A DNA stretch of 64,000 nucleotides, from the NCBI RefSeq assembly GCF_013523165.1, contig NZ_JAAMQI010000007.1, positions 1-64,000 on the forward strand. Reading direction: 5' to 3'. This DNA is from Pseudomonas entomophila (GTDB taxonomy: Bacteria > Pseudomonadota > Gammaproteobacteria > Pseudomonadales > Pseudomonadaceae). Made by a program: the position numbers and the translations under genes. The notes under the pieces were generated by a model. The model ran no database searches and was not told where the DNA came from. It saw only the letters and a list, made by a program, of their open reading frames with translations. Of the stretch, positions 16,105 to 26,003 are shown in pieces (within the stretch, counting starts at the first letter, position 1; every line of letters starts with the position of its first letter).

Positions 16105-17433
16105 TCATGCAGGGTCGTTTTCCGGGCCAGGAAGCGCGGGGGCAAGACCTGCGGCCTTGTTGGGCGCCAGGTTGACCTGGAAGCGACAACCATGGGGCAG
16201 CGTCGTCGTCAGCGTCACCTGCCAGCCCTGGTCGTCGCAAATCCGCTGGACCAGCGACAGCCCCAGCCCCAGCCCTTCCCCGCGACGCTCGTCGCCGCGC
16301 ACGAACGGTTGGAACATCGCTTCGCGCTGCTCCTCGGGGATACCGACGCCACTGTCCTCCACGCTGAAGCCGTCGGCCTCCAGGGTCAGGCGAATGTAGC
16401 CATGGTCGGTGTAATGCGCAGCGTTGCGCAGCAGGTTGCCCATCACCGATTGCAGGAAAGTCGCGTTGTAGAGCTCCGAGCCGGCATTGGCGCGACCTTC
16501 GTAATGCAGGGTCAGGCCCTTCTGCTCGATGGTGTCGCGCCAGACCCCGATCAGGTCGTCCGCCACTTCCCGCAGCGAGGCCCGAGAGGCGACTGCGCCT
16601 TCGTCGCGCTGGGCCCTGGCCAGCATCAGGAAGGTCTTGACCAGCTCACGCATCTCTTCGGTGGCTCGGGCGATCCGCTCGACCTGGTTGCGGGCGCGAC
16701 CGTCCAGGGCCGGGTTTTCCTGCAACAGCTCGCACGAGGTAGCCAGCACCATCAACGGCGTGCGCAGTTCATGGCTGACGTCGCTGGTGAACAGCCGCTC
16801 GCGGGTCAATGCATCGCGCAGACGCCCCAGGGTGTCGTCGAAGGCCACGGCCAACTGCCCGACTTCATCGGCGGCATAGTCGGGTGCCAGGGGCGGCGCC
16901 AGGCCCAGCAACTGGTCGCGGTGACGCACCTGGCGTGCCAGGCGGATGACCGGCGCCATGACCCGCCGTGCCAGGATCCAGCCAAGGAAGGTCGCCAATG
17001 CCAGGCTCAGCACGAAACCGACCACGACCACGGCGAACAGCACCCGCTCGCGCTCTTCGAAATCGCTCTGGTCCTGCAGCAGCACGTAGTGGCGACCGTC
17101 GACGATCTCGACCATGGCGTGGTAGGACAACTGGTCGCGAAACACTTCGTGGAAGCCTGGCGTCAGGTGATGCAAGTCCTTGGGCAAGGCGAAGTCGTCC
17201 CGGCCGTCGCTGAAATAGAACAGCTGGTCCGGCCGCGGCCGATGGCTCCAGTCACTGATGCTGTCCATGCGCAGCAGCCGCTGCAGGTCACCGCCGAGCA
17301 CGGCCGAGATCAGTCGTTCCTCGACCAGGTGCACGGTGGCGACGATGCCGAAGGCGAAGGCGCCTGCGACCAGGGCGCTCATCAGCGCGAAGGCGATGAT
17401 GATGCGCTGGGCAAGGCTCTGTCTAAACTCCAT
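16105..17433 (-). CDS. colS: Sensor histidine kinase ColS
   Basis: Inner-membrane histidine kinase of 442 residues. It has TM1 (about 11-33), a periplasmic domain of about 100 residues, TM2 (about 131-153), HAMP, HisKA with His221 (TSDVSHELRTPL), and HATPase (NLLRNAAHYT, VEDSGVGIP, GLGLGLSLVQRI). Residues 126-129 are EERE, the ExxE motif reported in P. putida ColS for sensing excess zinc and iron, at the position I remember. The start ATG 17433 overlaps colR by 11 bp, so translation is coupled. It phosphorylates ColR. ColRS supports outer-membrane integrity, metal tolerance and phenol tolerance. Confidence 0.92.
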   Translation of the reverse strand: MEFRQSLAQRIIIAFALMSALVAGAFAFGIVATVHLVEERLISAVLGGDLQRLLRMDSISDWSHRPRPDQLFYFSDGRDDFALPKDLHHLTPGFHEVFRDQLSYHAMVEIVDGRHYVLLQDQSDFEERERVLFAVVVVGFVLSLALATFLGWILARRVMAPVIRLARQVRHRDQLLGLAPPLAPDYAADEVGQLAVAFDDTLGRLRDALTRERLFTSDVSHELRTPLMVLATSCELLQENPALDGRARNQVERIARATEEMRELVKTFLMLARAQRDEGAVASRASLREVADDLIGVWRDTIEQKGLTLHYEGRANAGSELYNATFLQSVMGNLLRNAAHYTDHGYIRLTLEADGFSVEDSGVGIPEEQREAMFQPFVRGDERRGEGLGLGLSLVQRICDDQGWQVTLTTTLPHGCRFQVNLAPNKAAGLAPALPGPENDPA

Positions 17434-18106
17434 CACGACCCTCGGCGAGGCGATAGCCGACGCCATGGACGGTGTGCAACAGCGGGCGCTCGAATGGCTT
17501 GTCGATGACCTGGCGAAGCTGGTGCACGTGGCTGCGCAGGCTGTCGCTGTCCGGGCAATCGTCGCCCCACAGGGTTTCTTCCAGGACCTCGCGACGCAAC
17601 ACGTGCGGGCTCTTCTGCATCAGCACCGCCAGCAGCTTGAGGCCGACCGGGTTGAGCTTCAGGGCACGGCCCTCGCGGCTGACCTCCAGCGTGTCCAGGT
17701 CATAGGTGAGGTCGGCGACCTGCAGCACACGCCTCCCGCCGCCCTGGGCACGCCGCAGGACCGCTTCGATGCGGGCAGCCAGCTCCGACAGTGCGAAGGG
17801 CTTGAGCAGGTAGTCGTCGGCGCCGGAGCGAAAGCCCTGCAGGCGGTCGTCGAGCTGGTCGCGGGCGGTGAGCATGATCACCGGCGTATCGCGCCGCGCG
17901 TCCTCGCGCAGACGCTTGCACAGGGTGTAGCCGTCGATCCCCGGCAGCATGATGTCGAGCACGATCAGGTCGTAGTGCTCGGTGGCCGCCAGATGCAGCC
18001 CGGACAGGCCATCCTGGGCGCAGTCGACGGTGTAGCCCTTCATGCCGAGGTAGTCGGCCAGATTGGCGAGAATATCGCGGTTGTCTTCAACCAGTAAGAT
18101 GCGCAT
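17423..18106 (-). CDS. colR: Response regulator ColR (OmpR family)
   Basis: Response regulator of 227 residues. The receiver domain has the acidic pocket (VEDNRD), the phospho-acceptor Asp51 (LIVLDIMLPG), Thr in MLTARD and Lys in LKPFALSEL. A C-terminal OmpR/PhoB winged helix follows (RSHVHQLRQVIDKPF, HTVHGVGYRL). It is translated just ahead of colS, with an 11-bp overlap. The neighbouring methyltransferase-kinase operon is the known ColR-regulated neighbour in P. putida, which supports the name. It has a hicAB module rather than its usual neighbour upstream. Confidence 0.92.
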   Translation of the reverse strand: MRILLVEDNRDILANLADYLGMKGYTVDCAQDGLSGLHLAATEHYDLIVLDIMLPGIDGYTLCKRLREDARRDTPVIMLTARDQLDDRLQGFRSGADDYLLKPFALSELAARIEAVLRRAQGGGRRVLQVADLTYDLDTLEVSREGRALKLNPVGLKLLAVLMQKSPHVLRREVLEETLWGDDCPDSDSLRSHVHQLRQVIDKPFERPLLHTVHGVGYRLAEGRDGV

Positions 18107-18254
18107 CGGGTCTCCTGTGCGGCGCTCGTGGGTCTGCGCGGCAGGCGCAGCTTACGGGCATCACGGGAAGGGCTTCAAGCTGCATGGACAGAAAGCCGTG
18201 TCGGAGGCGCACAACGAGACGGATGAGACAGGCGGCGCATGCCCTGTCGCCGAC

Positions 18255-18656
18255 TCATCGGCTCAGTTTTTCCATCGCCGCATCTGCCAGAAAGGAGGAT
18301 CGACTTTTGACATTGTGGTCGCGCACGTACCGGTCGATTCGTTGGATGACCACACCTGGCAGAGTGACATTGACTTTTTCGGTCTTGCCCAAATAGGGTG
18401 CGATGTCGATGTCCAACAGACCCCAACCCCTGTCCGCAAACTCGGGATTACTCCGATGGACAGACGCATCGGAGGGCATGGGTATGGCCTGACCAGACGC
18501 TGCGATGTCCTCCAACATCATGTGGGCCACCTCGACCGCCGCCGTGTACGCTTCTTCGAACGTATCTCCTGCCGTTACCGCTCCTGGAATATCTGGCACC
18601 TGAATACCGATGGCGGTGTGTTCGTCGCCCCACTCGATGCAGATGGGGTATCTCAT
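18255..18656 (-). CDS. hicB: HicB-family antitoxin
   Basis: Antitoxin of 133 residues. The N-terminal HicB domain starts MRYPICIEWGDEHTAIGI with the characteristic VPDIPGAVTAGDTFEEAY, which blocks the toxin. The C-terminal part, KVNVTLPGVVIQRIDRYV through SRSSFLADAAM, is a ribbon-helix-helix DNA-binding domain that should autoregulate the operon. A strong AGGAGG site precedes the ATG, stronger than that of hicA, as expected for antitoxin excess. Start and hicA stop overlap (ATGA). Codon use and base composition are less GC-rich than in the neighbours, suggesting acquisition. Confidence 0.93.
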   Translation of the reverse strand: MRYPICIEWGDEHTAIGIQVPDIPGAVTAGDTFEEAYTAAVEVAHMMLEDIAASGQAIPMPSDASVHRSNPEFADRGWGLLDIDIAPYLGKTEKVNVTLPGVVIQRIDRYVRDHNVKSRSSFLADAAMEKLSR

Positions 18657-18874
18657 GGTTGCCTCCTGCTCGCTTGCAAGCCTGAATCTGATGACTTCAA
18701 ACCCGCCCGCTCCCTGATGCTTTTGACAGTACCGATTGGCAAATCCTTTTTTGGATGGGGAACAGGTATCGAATTTGGATTGTAGGGATGTTTGAACACG
18801 TGATGACTCCCCGTCACACGAACCAGCGTCCACCCCGCCGCCTCAAGCTCCTTCATCAATTGTCTACTTTGCAC
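18653..18874 (-). CDS. hicA: HicA-family mRNA interferase toxin
   Basis: Small basic double-stranded-RNA-binding-fold toxin of 73 residues that cleaves mRNA. The family core is complete: KELEAAGWTLVRVTGSHHVFKHP with catalytic His24, then VPHPKKDLPIGTVKSIRERAGL. I prefer GTG 18874 (MQSRQLMK, preceded by GGTGAG) because HicA proteins begin M-x-S-R; an ATG at 18895 would add seven residues. The stop overlaps the hicB start by 4 bp. The toxin-first order is normal for hicAB. An A/T-rich stretch upstream (18895-18960) with ACACGATGTGT (18949-18959) could hold the promoter and HicB operator. Confidence 0.92.
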   Translation of the reverse strand: MQSRQLMKELEAAGWTLVRVTGSHHVFKHPYNPNSIPVPHPKKDLPIGTVKSIRERAGLKSSDSGLQASRRQP

Positions 18875-18981
18875 GCCCGTCTCACCCAATATCATAACCC
18901 TGGAGTTATAGTAATTGAAACAGCGGGGTATAAAGTGGGCTGGGGCAACACACGATGTGTCATGAAAAATAGCCTGACATA

Positions 18982-19016
18982 AAAAAATCCGGCATCAGAT
19001 ACTGATGCCGGATTTC
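18982..19016 (-). terminator. Rho-independent terminator of groESL
   Basis: Perfect 13-bp stem, AAATCCGGCATCA (18986-18998) with TGATGCCGGATTT (19004-19016), and a 5-base loop. Reading the minus strand, a run of T (18988-18982) follows. It ends groEL transcription just upstream of hicA. Confidence 0.88.
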
Positions 19017-19099
19017 CGGAGGTCTCACCTGCGCATGCAGGCTCGTGCAAACATTGTTACACGATGTGACCTTCAGGGGTCACGCGGGCCGATCGGCTA

Positions 19100-20749
<1,650 letters not shown>

Positions 20750-20787
20750 TCAATCCTTAAATGCTGGGGTTACCGGAAACCGGGGAA

Positions 20788-21081
20788 TCAAGCTTCGATG
20801 ACGGCGAGGATTTCGTTCTCGCTCATCACCAGCAGGTCCTCACCGTCGACCTTCACGGTGTTGCTGCCCGAGTACGGGCCGAACACGACCTTGTCACCCA
20901 CTTTCACGGCCAGCGCACGCACTTCACCGCTGTCGAGCACACGACCGGTACCGACCGCGACGATCTCGCCACGGTTTGGTTTTTCAGCGGCCGAACCCGG
21001 CAGGACGATACCGCCAGCGGTTTTCGATTCTTCTTCGCTGCGACGGATGACGACGCGGTCATGCAGAGGACGAAGCTTCAT
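20788..21081 (-). CDS. groES: Co-chaperonin GroES
   Basis: Co-chaperonin of 97 residues that caps the GroEL ring. [14 protein letters not shown] at the start, the mobile loop [16 protein letters not shown], and [17 protein letters not shown] are typical. ATG 21081 follows a GGGAGAG site; the 15-codon upstream extension is not family-like. It is the first gene of groESL, with a sigma32-type promoter about 150 bp upstream. Confidence 0.99.
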   Translation of the reverse strand: MKLRPLHDRVVIRRSEEESKTAGGIVLPGSAAEKPNRGEIVAVGTGRVLDSGEVRALAVKVGDKVVFGPYSGSNTVKVDGEDLLVMSENEILAVIEA

Positions 21082-21230
21082 TGTCGATCTCTCCCAATTG
21101 TGGTTTTCATCGGCCGGTGTCGACACCGGCGGGTTTGATACGGTCCGGCGTGGCCGGAGGTGACCTGCCTGGGCAGGCCACCGAAGTCATGTCTGACGCC
21201 AATGGCGGCAGAAACCTTGCGGTGACTCCA

Positions 21231-21258
21231 ACATGAGGTCGGCTATCAGGATTACAAG
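21231..21258 (-). promoter_or_regulatory. Sigma32 heat-shock promoter of groESL
   Basis: On the minus strand, CTTGTAA (21258-21252) and CCTCATGT (21238-21231) are separated by 13 bp. The sigma32 consensus is CTTGAAA-N13-CCCCATNT: six of seven and six of seven defined positions match. This leaves a groES leader of about 140 bases. Confidence 0.75.
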
Positions 21259-21307
21259 GTGGGCCGCTGAAATTTTTTTTCATGTCCCCGGCCCGCCTGT
21301 AACGCGA

Positions 21308-21327
21308 ACGGCCCCTTTCGGGGCCGT
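21308..21327 (-). terminator. Hairpin after fxsA
   Basis: ACGGCCCC (21308-21315) pairs with GGGGCCGT (21320-21327) around a TTTC loop, 23 bp beyond the fxsA stop. The following minus-strand bases (TCGCGTT) are only weakly U-rich. Confidence 0.5.
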
Positions 21328-21350
21328 CGTGGGCGCAGGTGACGCCTCGA

Positions 21351-21812
21351 TCACTGGTCGCGGCGCTGGTATTCGCCTTCGATGACGTTCGGACGGTGGC
21401 CCGGGTCCTGAGGACGACCGGCCAGCGGATCGTCGCTGAACGCGCGCTGGCGCAGCGTCTGCGCCTCGGCGCGCTCGCGCAGCTTGCGGGCGATCAAGCG
21501 GCGGGTGAACGGCAGCAGGCACAGCACGCCGAGCACGTCACTGATGAAGCCGGGGATCAGCAGCAGGCCGCCACCGAGCGCCATCATCAGGCCCTGGAAC
21601 ATGTCTTCGGCCGGCAGTTCGCCGCGCTGGATGCTTTCACGGGCACGCAGTGCCGTGGCCAGGCCGGCCAGGCGCATCACCACGATGCCCAACGCGGAAC
21701 CGGCGATGATCAGCAGCAGGGCCGGGAAGAAGCCGATGGCAGCGCTGACTCTGACGAAGACGAACAGCTCCAGCACCGGGAAAATCAGGAACAGCAGGAG
21801 AAAAACACGCAT
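21351..21812 (-). CDS. fxsA: FxsA family membrane protein
   Basis: Inner-membrane protein of 153 residues. Two N-terminal hydrophobic helices (MRVFLLLFLIFPVLELFVFV and FFPALLLIIAGSALGIVVM) and a third/fourth pair (GLMMALGGGLLLIPGFISD, LGVLCLLPFTRRLI) are followed by a charged cytosolic tail. E. coli FxsA was named for suppressing F exclusion of phage T7; its normal role is unclear. ATG 21812 has an AGAGGA site. It lies just upstream of groESL on the same strand, a common location for fxsA, but is separated by the heat-shock promoter. Confidence 0.9.
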   Translation of the reverse strand: MRVFLLLFLIFPVLELFVFVRVSAAIGFFPALLLIIAGSALGIVVMRLAGLATALRARESIQRGELPAEDMFQGLMMALGGGLLLIPGFISDVLGVLCLLPFTRRLIARKLRERAEAQTLRQRAFSDDPLAGRPQDPGHRPNVIEGEYQRRDQ

Positions 21813-21877
21813 CAAGGGATCCTCTGCGGAAGACAGCCTTCCAGTAAGACCCCAAATGGATGCAATCAATCGTTATT

Positions 21878-22609
21878 TCAACCCGCGACGGCCTCAACGG
21901 TCGGCCACTGGGACGCGCGAGCCAGGCACACCAAGGCTTCGCGCACTTGTGTCGGCGTGTTGCAAACTGTGAGGAACGGTAGCCAATGCAGCGCATGACC
22001 GATGCGCAGGTGCAACCCTTCGCTGTCCAGCCCGACCAGGTGCGCGGGCGTCGCTTCAGGCAGGCCGGCCAGGCGAACGTAATGGGCGATGGCCTCGGCA
22101 TGGTCGCTGTTCATGTGCGCCAGCATGCGCGCTTCCACGGCACCGGCGAACGGATTGGCCAGGGTGACCTGATCGAGCCAGTGGATGGCACCGAAGCCGC
22201 CGATGTAGCGATGCCGGACGGGTTCGAGGACCCAGAAATCGAACGCATGCGCCTGGTGGTAGCCGGCCGACTCCGGGAAGTAGCGGTAGTAGCGCTGGGC
22301 AGCGAGGTCCAGCGCCTCGGCATCTTCCAGCTTGCGAGCCTGTGCCAGAACCGTCAGGCGCCCTACGGCCTGCACGTCCACCGCGTCGCGCTCACCGACC
22401 AGCAACGAACACTTGGGGTCGGCCAACAGGTTGTGGGTGTGCTGGGCGATACGGCTGATCAGGATCAGCGGCTGGCCTTGGGCATCCAGGCAGTACGGCA
22501 CGCTCGAACCGAAGGGAAAGCCCGGCATGGCCTTGGAATGCGTCGAGAGGACACCTTGATACGCCTTGAGCAGCAGTTCGCGGGCGTTGCGCAGGGGGGT
22601 GGCGCTCAT
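21878..22609 (-). CDS. HugZ-like heme-binding protein (PNPOx fold + DUF2470)
   Basis: Protein of 243 residues in two parts. The N-terminal split-barrel resembles pyridoxamine 5'-phosphate oxidase (GVLSTHSKAMPGFPFGSSVPY, LILISRIAQHTHNLLADPKCSLL). The C-terminal DUF2470 domain contains MLAHMNSDHAEAIAHY. This layout belongs to the HugZ/HutZ group, some of whose members bind and degrade heme; GGFGAIHWL is a conserved stretch near the junction. ATG 22609 was chosen because the open frame upstream runs into repeat DNA. It precedes fxsA on the same strand by 65 bp. No heme uptake genes are adjacent, so the role is inferred from fold only. Confidence 0.82.
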   Translation of the reverse strand: MSATPLRNARELLLKAYQGVLSTHSKAMPGFPFGSSVPYCLDAQGQPLILISRIAQHTHNLLADPKCSLLVGERDAVDVQAVGRLTVLAQARKLEDAEALDLAAQRYYRYFPESAGYHQAHAFDFWVLEPVRHRYIGGFGAIHWLDQVTLANPFAGAVEARMLAHMNSDHAEAIAHYVRLAGLPEATPAHLVGLDSEGLHLRIGHALHWLPFLTVCNTPTQVREALVCLARASQWPTVEAVAG

Positions 22610-22685
22610 GGTCGGGTTCCGTGGCAAGTGGCAGGTGTAGGGCGTTGAGATTCGGGCAAGGCAGAACGTGAGGAGGGGCTGATTT

Positions 22686-22814
22686 ATGGGCCCTGCGGGC
22701 CCAATCGCGGCACTGGGGCCGCTCCTACACCCGTAGCCACACCGCGGCATGGCAGGCTATCTCAGTCACCTGTGGGAGCGGCCCCAGTGCCGCGATTGGG
22801 CCCGCAGGGCCCAT
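22686..22814. repeat. Perfect 40-bp inverted repeat (129-bp hairpin)
   Basis: The left arm 22686-22725 (ATGGGCCCTGCGGGCCCAAT...) is the exact reverse complement of the right arm 22775-22814 over 40 bases, with 49 bases between. Each arm is itself built from shorter palindromes (GGGCCC, GCGGGCCC). The loop contains a TACACCCGTAGCCAC...GGCAGGCTAT core shared with 1107-1200 and 32741-32775. It lies between the HugZ-like and DUF481 genes, both on the minus strand, and otherwise fills that 282-bp gap. It may terminate or stabilise the DUF481 transcript. Confidence 0.85.
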
Positions 22815-22891
22815 GAAACCAGCCACACTGCTCTGTGGCAAGGCAAAGGTTCCGCCCCGCCTATACGTGCAGCTTACAGCCCGCTCTCCGC

Positions 22892-23899
22892 TTACCAGGC
22901 CACCCCGAACCCTGCCGTATACCGCGTCTTGTCCAGGTCGCTCCCGCTGGTCCCGCTGATCACGTCCTTCTCGGCCTTGAGGTTCAGCGACGCCCAGTCC
23001 GTGACCTTGTAGCGCAACCCGACCTCGGCATCCAGCGCATAGTCGGCCACATTGCCCAGCGGCTTGCCCAGCTCGCCGTTGGTGAACAGCTCGACCTTCT
23101 TGCCGATCAGGTAACGGTTGTAGTCCCACTTGACTGCCACGGAATAGAAGTCGTCCTTGCCGCCTTCGGCATACTCGTAGTCGGTCCGGTTGAACAGCCC
23201 GCCCAGAGAGAAGGCGCCCAGCTCGTCATCCCAGAACTGATAACCCGGGCCGGTACCGACCGTACGCTGGCGCGCCAGGTCTTCCACGTGATCGCGCTTG
23301 TACTCCAGACGCCCCTGCCAGAACCACTGCTCGGTGAGGAAGCGGTCCAGGGCGTACTCGGCGCTCCAGTTGTCCGTAGTGGTCACGTCGTCCTTGGTCT
23401 CGCGGTTGTATTCGCCCTCGGCGCTGTGCCGCCAGCGACCGTGCCGCGCCGTGGTCTTGAAGTCGATGTCGTAGTCGTCGGTGTCGTTCTCGGCACGCTT
23501 GTAGTCCAGCGCCAGGTCGACGTTGCCTTTCCAGACCAGGTCCTGCACCACTGGCTTGGGCTTGAGGATCTGCTGGATGGACGCCAGCTCCACCGTCTTG
23601 GGCGCCTCGCCGTTGGCCAGGGTGACCTTGCCTGCGTCGGCGGGCGTGAGCGCCTTGGCCTTTTCGCCGCTGTAGGCGTCCTGCTTGACCAGCAGTTCCT
23701 GATCGCTTTCGAGGGTCTTGACCTGCTTCCAGTCCAGCGCGATGGAACCGCCATAGGGCGTTTCGAGCAGCAGCTTGCCGCCATCGAATACTTTGATCTT
23801 GCCACTGAGTCGATCACCGTTCTTCATCCAGACGGTATCGGCGAACGCAGGCGAGGACAGCGCAACAGCAGTGAGGCACAACAGAAGACGTGGATACAT
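22892..23899 (-). CDS. DUF481 family outer-membrane protein
   Basis: Exported protein of 335 residues. A Sec signal peptide (MYPRLLLCLTAVALSSPAFA) is followed by a short soluble region (DTVWMKNGDRLSGKI, a small beta module) and then a DUF481 domain of alternating amphipathic strands ending with an aromatic residue (GFGVAW), as in outer-membrane beta-barrels like E. coli YdiY. The substrate or role is unknown. It stands alone on the minus strand between the inverted repeat and the divergent alkyltransferase-like gene 151 bp away. Confidence 0.82.
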   Translation of the reverse strand: MYPRLLLCLTAVALSSPAFADTVWMKNGDRLSGKIKVFDGGKLLLETPYGGSIALDWKQVKTLESDQELLVKQDAYSGEKAKALTPADAGKVTLANGEAPKTVELASIQQILKPKPVVQDLVWKGNVDLALDYKRAENDTDDYDIDFKTTARHGRWRHSAEGEYNRETKDDVTTTDNWSAEYALDRFLTEQWFWQGRLEYKRDHVEDLARQRTVGTGPGYQFWDDELGAFSLGGLFNRTDYEYAEGGKDDFYSVAVKWDYNRYLIGKKVELFTNGELGKPLGNVADYALDAEVGLRYKVTDWASLNLKAEKDVISGTSGSDLDKTRYTAGFGVAW

Positions 23900-24050
23900 G
23901 AGCGACTACGGGTTAGATTCGTGAGCAAAGGCAGGCATCGTCCAGCCACCTTTCGTTGAAGCAAGGACAGACCACATTCATGCACTTGAGTTCCGTTCTC
24001 ATCTCGTTCCAGCGTCCCTGCCCGTCGCTACGCCACCGGGTGTCGCCCTG

Positions 24051-24404
24051 ATGGCCAGGGCCGGCAGCCTGACCCCCGAGCAGGCGGATGCCCGACGAAT
24101 GGCACTGTTCCTGGTGCTCGATCAGGTACCGCCCGGCAAGGTGGTCAGCTATGGCCAGCTGGCCGACCTGGCCGGGCTGGGGCCGGTCGCACGCTGGGTG
24201 GGACGTGCGCTGAGCCAACTGCCTGACGGCACCCGCCTGCCGTGGCACCGCGTGCTGGGGGCAGGCGGTCGACTCTGCCTGGCGTGCGGCACAGTCTCGG
24301 GCGACGAGCAACGCGCGCGACTGCGCGCCGAAGGCGTGACCGTACGGCACAATCGTGTGGATATGTTACGCCATGGCTGGCGCCCGGTGGAGCACAGCGG
24401 TTAG
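24051..24404 (+). CDS. Alkyltransferase-like protein (ATL, PWHRV motif)
   Basis: DNA-binding protein of 117 residues with the C-terminal domain of O6-alkylguanine transferases: VPPGKVVSYGQLADLAG, then the helix ARWVGRALSQLP with the nucleotide-flipping Arg52. At the active site it reads PWHRVL, with Trp65 in place of the alkyl-accepting Cys of PCHRV. It therefore cannot remove alkyl groups itself. ATL proteins of this kind (Atl1, E. coli YbaZ) flag O6-alkylguanine for nucleotide excision repair. The length suits a single-domain ATL. It is followed by ampG 43 bp downstream, with no obvious functional link. Confidence 0.9.
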   Translation: MARAGSLTPEQADARRMALFLVLDQVPPGKVVSYGQLADLAGLGPVARWVGRALSQLPDGTRLPWHRVLGAGGRLCLACGTVSGDEQRARLRAEGVTVRHNRVDMLRHGWRPVEHSG

Positions 24405-24447
24405 AGTGCGCGCTTTGTTTTCGCAACCTTGAGGCAGATGTTGCTCC

Positions 24448-25995
24448 ATGCCCCGTAAAACCTGGCGCGCTGCGCTCGCTGCCTATGCCAGCCCGTCCAC
24501 GCTGGTGCTACTGCTGCTTGGATTCGCTGCCGGGTTGCCGTACATGCTGGTGTTTTCGACGCTGTCGGTCTGGTTGCGCGAGGCCGGTGTGGCCCGGGAA
24601 ACGATCGGGTACGCCAGCCTGATCGGGCTGGCCTATGCGTTCAAGTGGGTCTGGTCACCGCTGCTCGACCAGTGGCGCTTGCCGGTCCTCGGGCGCATGG
24701 GACGGCGGCGCTCGTGGCTGTTGCTGTCGCAGGTGCTGGTGGTGGCAGGCTTGATCGGCATGGGCCTGTGCGATCCGCAGAAGCACCTGTCCTGGCTGAT
24801 CGCCCTGGCCGTGCTGGTCGCCTTCGCCTCGGCCACCCAGGACATCGCGGTGGACGCCTACCGTCTGGAGATCGCCGACGATCAACGCCAGGCGGCCCTG
24901 GCGGCCAGCTACATGGCCGGTTACCGCATCGCTGCCCTGCTCGCCACGGCCGGTGCGCTGTTCTTCGCCGAATGGTTCGGCTCCACCGGCTTCAGCTACC
25001 TGCACGAAGCCTGGACCGGCACCTACGTGCTGTTCGGCCTGATCATGCTGCCGGCGGTGTTCACCACGCTGGTGATGCGCGAGCCACCGGTCGCCTTGCA
25101 GACCCAGCTGTCGGCTGCGCGCTATGGCCTGACCCATCAGCTGGCCTCGGTGTTCGTGCTGATCATCCTGCTGGTCTCGGTGCCGGCGATGTTCACCCAG
25201 CTGTTCAACACCGACTGGGCCAGCATGGTCTTCGGCAGTGCCACGCCGCTGGACCTGTTGCTCGAAGACCGGGCCTTCCTGCGTGCGATCCTCTACACCA
25301 GCCTGACCTGGGCCTGCCTGTCCTCCATGGGTCGACGCGGCCTGGCGCCGGTGCTGACGCCCATCAACGACTTCATCGTGCGTTATCGCTGGCAGGCGTT
25401 GCTGCTGCTGGGGCTGATCGCCACCTACCGGATGTCGGACACGGTGATGGGCGTGATGGCCAACGTGTTCTACATCGACCAGGGCTTCACCAAGGACCAG
25501 ATCGCCAGCGTGAGCAAGATCTTCGGCCTGATCATGACCCTGGTCGGCGCAGGCGCGGGCGGGCTGCTGATCGTGCGCTTCGGCATCCTGCCGATCCTGT
25601 TCATCGGCGGCGCGGCATCGGCAGCGACCAACATCCTGTTCCTGATGCTGGCCGACATGGGGCCGAACCTGGAGATGCTGGTGGTGACCATCTCGCTGGA
25701 CAACTTCAGCTCAGGGCTGGCGACCTCGGCCTTCGTGGCCTACCTGTCGAGCCTCACCAACCTGAAGTTCTCCGCCACCCAGTACGCCCTGCTCAGCTCG
25801 ATCATGCTGCTGCTTCCACGCCTGATCGGCGGCTACTCGGGCGTCATGGTGGAAAAGCTCGGCTACCACAACTTCTTCCTGATCACCGCCCTGCTCGGGG
25901 TGCCGACCCTGATCCTGATCGCCCTGCACTGGCACCAGGAGGCTGGTCGTGGCAGGCAGGCGCTGACCGATTCGCAGGTCACCGACGCGCCCTGA
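24448..25995 (+). CDS. ampG: Muropeptide permease AmpG
   Basis: Major facilitator protein of 515 residues with about 14 membrane helices. It imports GlcNAc-anhydroMurNAc peptides from the periplasm for peptidoglycan recycling and for AmpR-mediated beta-lactamase induction. Family marks are GFAAGLPYMLVFSTLSVWLREAGV at the start, FKWVWSPLLDQWRLP after TM2, and ATQDIAVDAYR. It stands in the same general neighbourhood as PA4393. Its TGA abuts the reverse-complement stop of the convergent MFS gene within a 16-bp palindrome. Confidence 0.94.
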   Translation: MPRKTWRAALAAYASPSTLVLLLLGFAAGLPYMLVFSTLSVWLREAGVARETIGYASLIGLAYAFKWVWSPLLDQWRLPVLGRMGRRRSWLLLSQVLVVAGLIGMGLCDPQKHLSWLIALAVLVAFASATQDIAVDAYRLEIADDQRQAALAASYMAGYRIAALLATAGALFFAEWFGSTGFSYLHEAWTGTYVLFGLIMLPAVFTTLVMREPPVALQTQLSAARYGLTHQLASVFVLIILLVSVPAMFTQLFNTDWASMVFGSATPLDLLLEDRAFLRAILYTSLTWACLSSMGRRGLAPVLTPINDFIVRYRWQALLLLGLIATYRMSDTVMGVMANVFYIDQGFTKDQIASVSKIFGLIMTLVGAGAGGLLIVRFGILPILFIGGAASAATNILFLMLADMGPNLEMLVVTISLDNFSSGLATSAFVAYLSSLTNLKFSATQYALLSSIMLLLPRLIGGYSGVMVEKLGYHNFFLITALLGVPTLILIALHWHQEAGRGRQALTDSQVTDAP

Positions 25996-26003
25996 TCAGG
26001 GCG
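25988..26003. other. 16-bp palindrome spanning two converging stop codons
   Basis: CGCCCTGATCAGGGCG is a perfect palindrome centred between 25995 and 25996. It holds the ampG stop (TGA, 25993-25995) and, on the other strand, the MFS stop (25996-25998). The genes meet with no spacer. No U-tract follows on either side. Confidence 0.7.
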
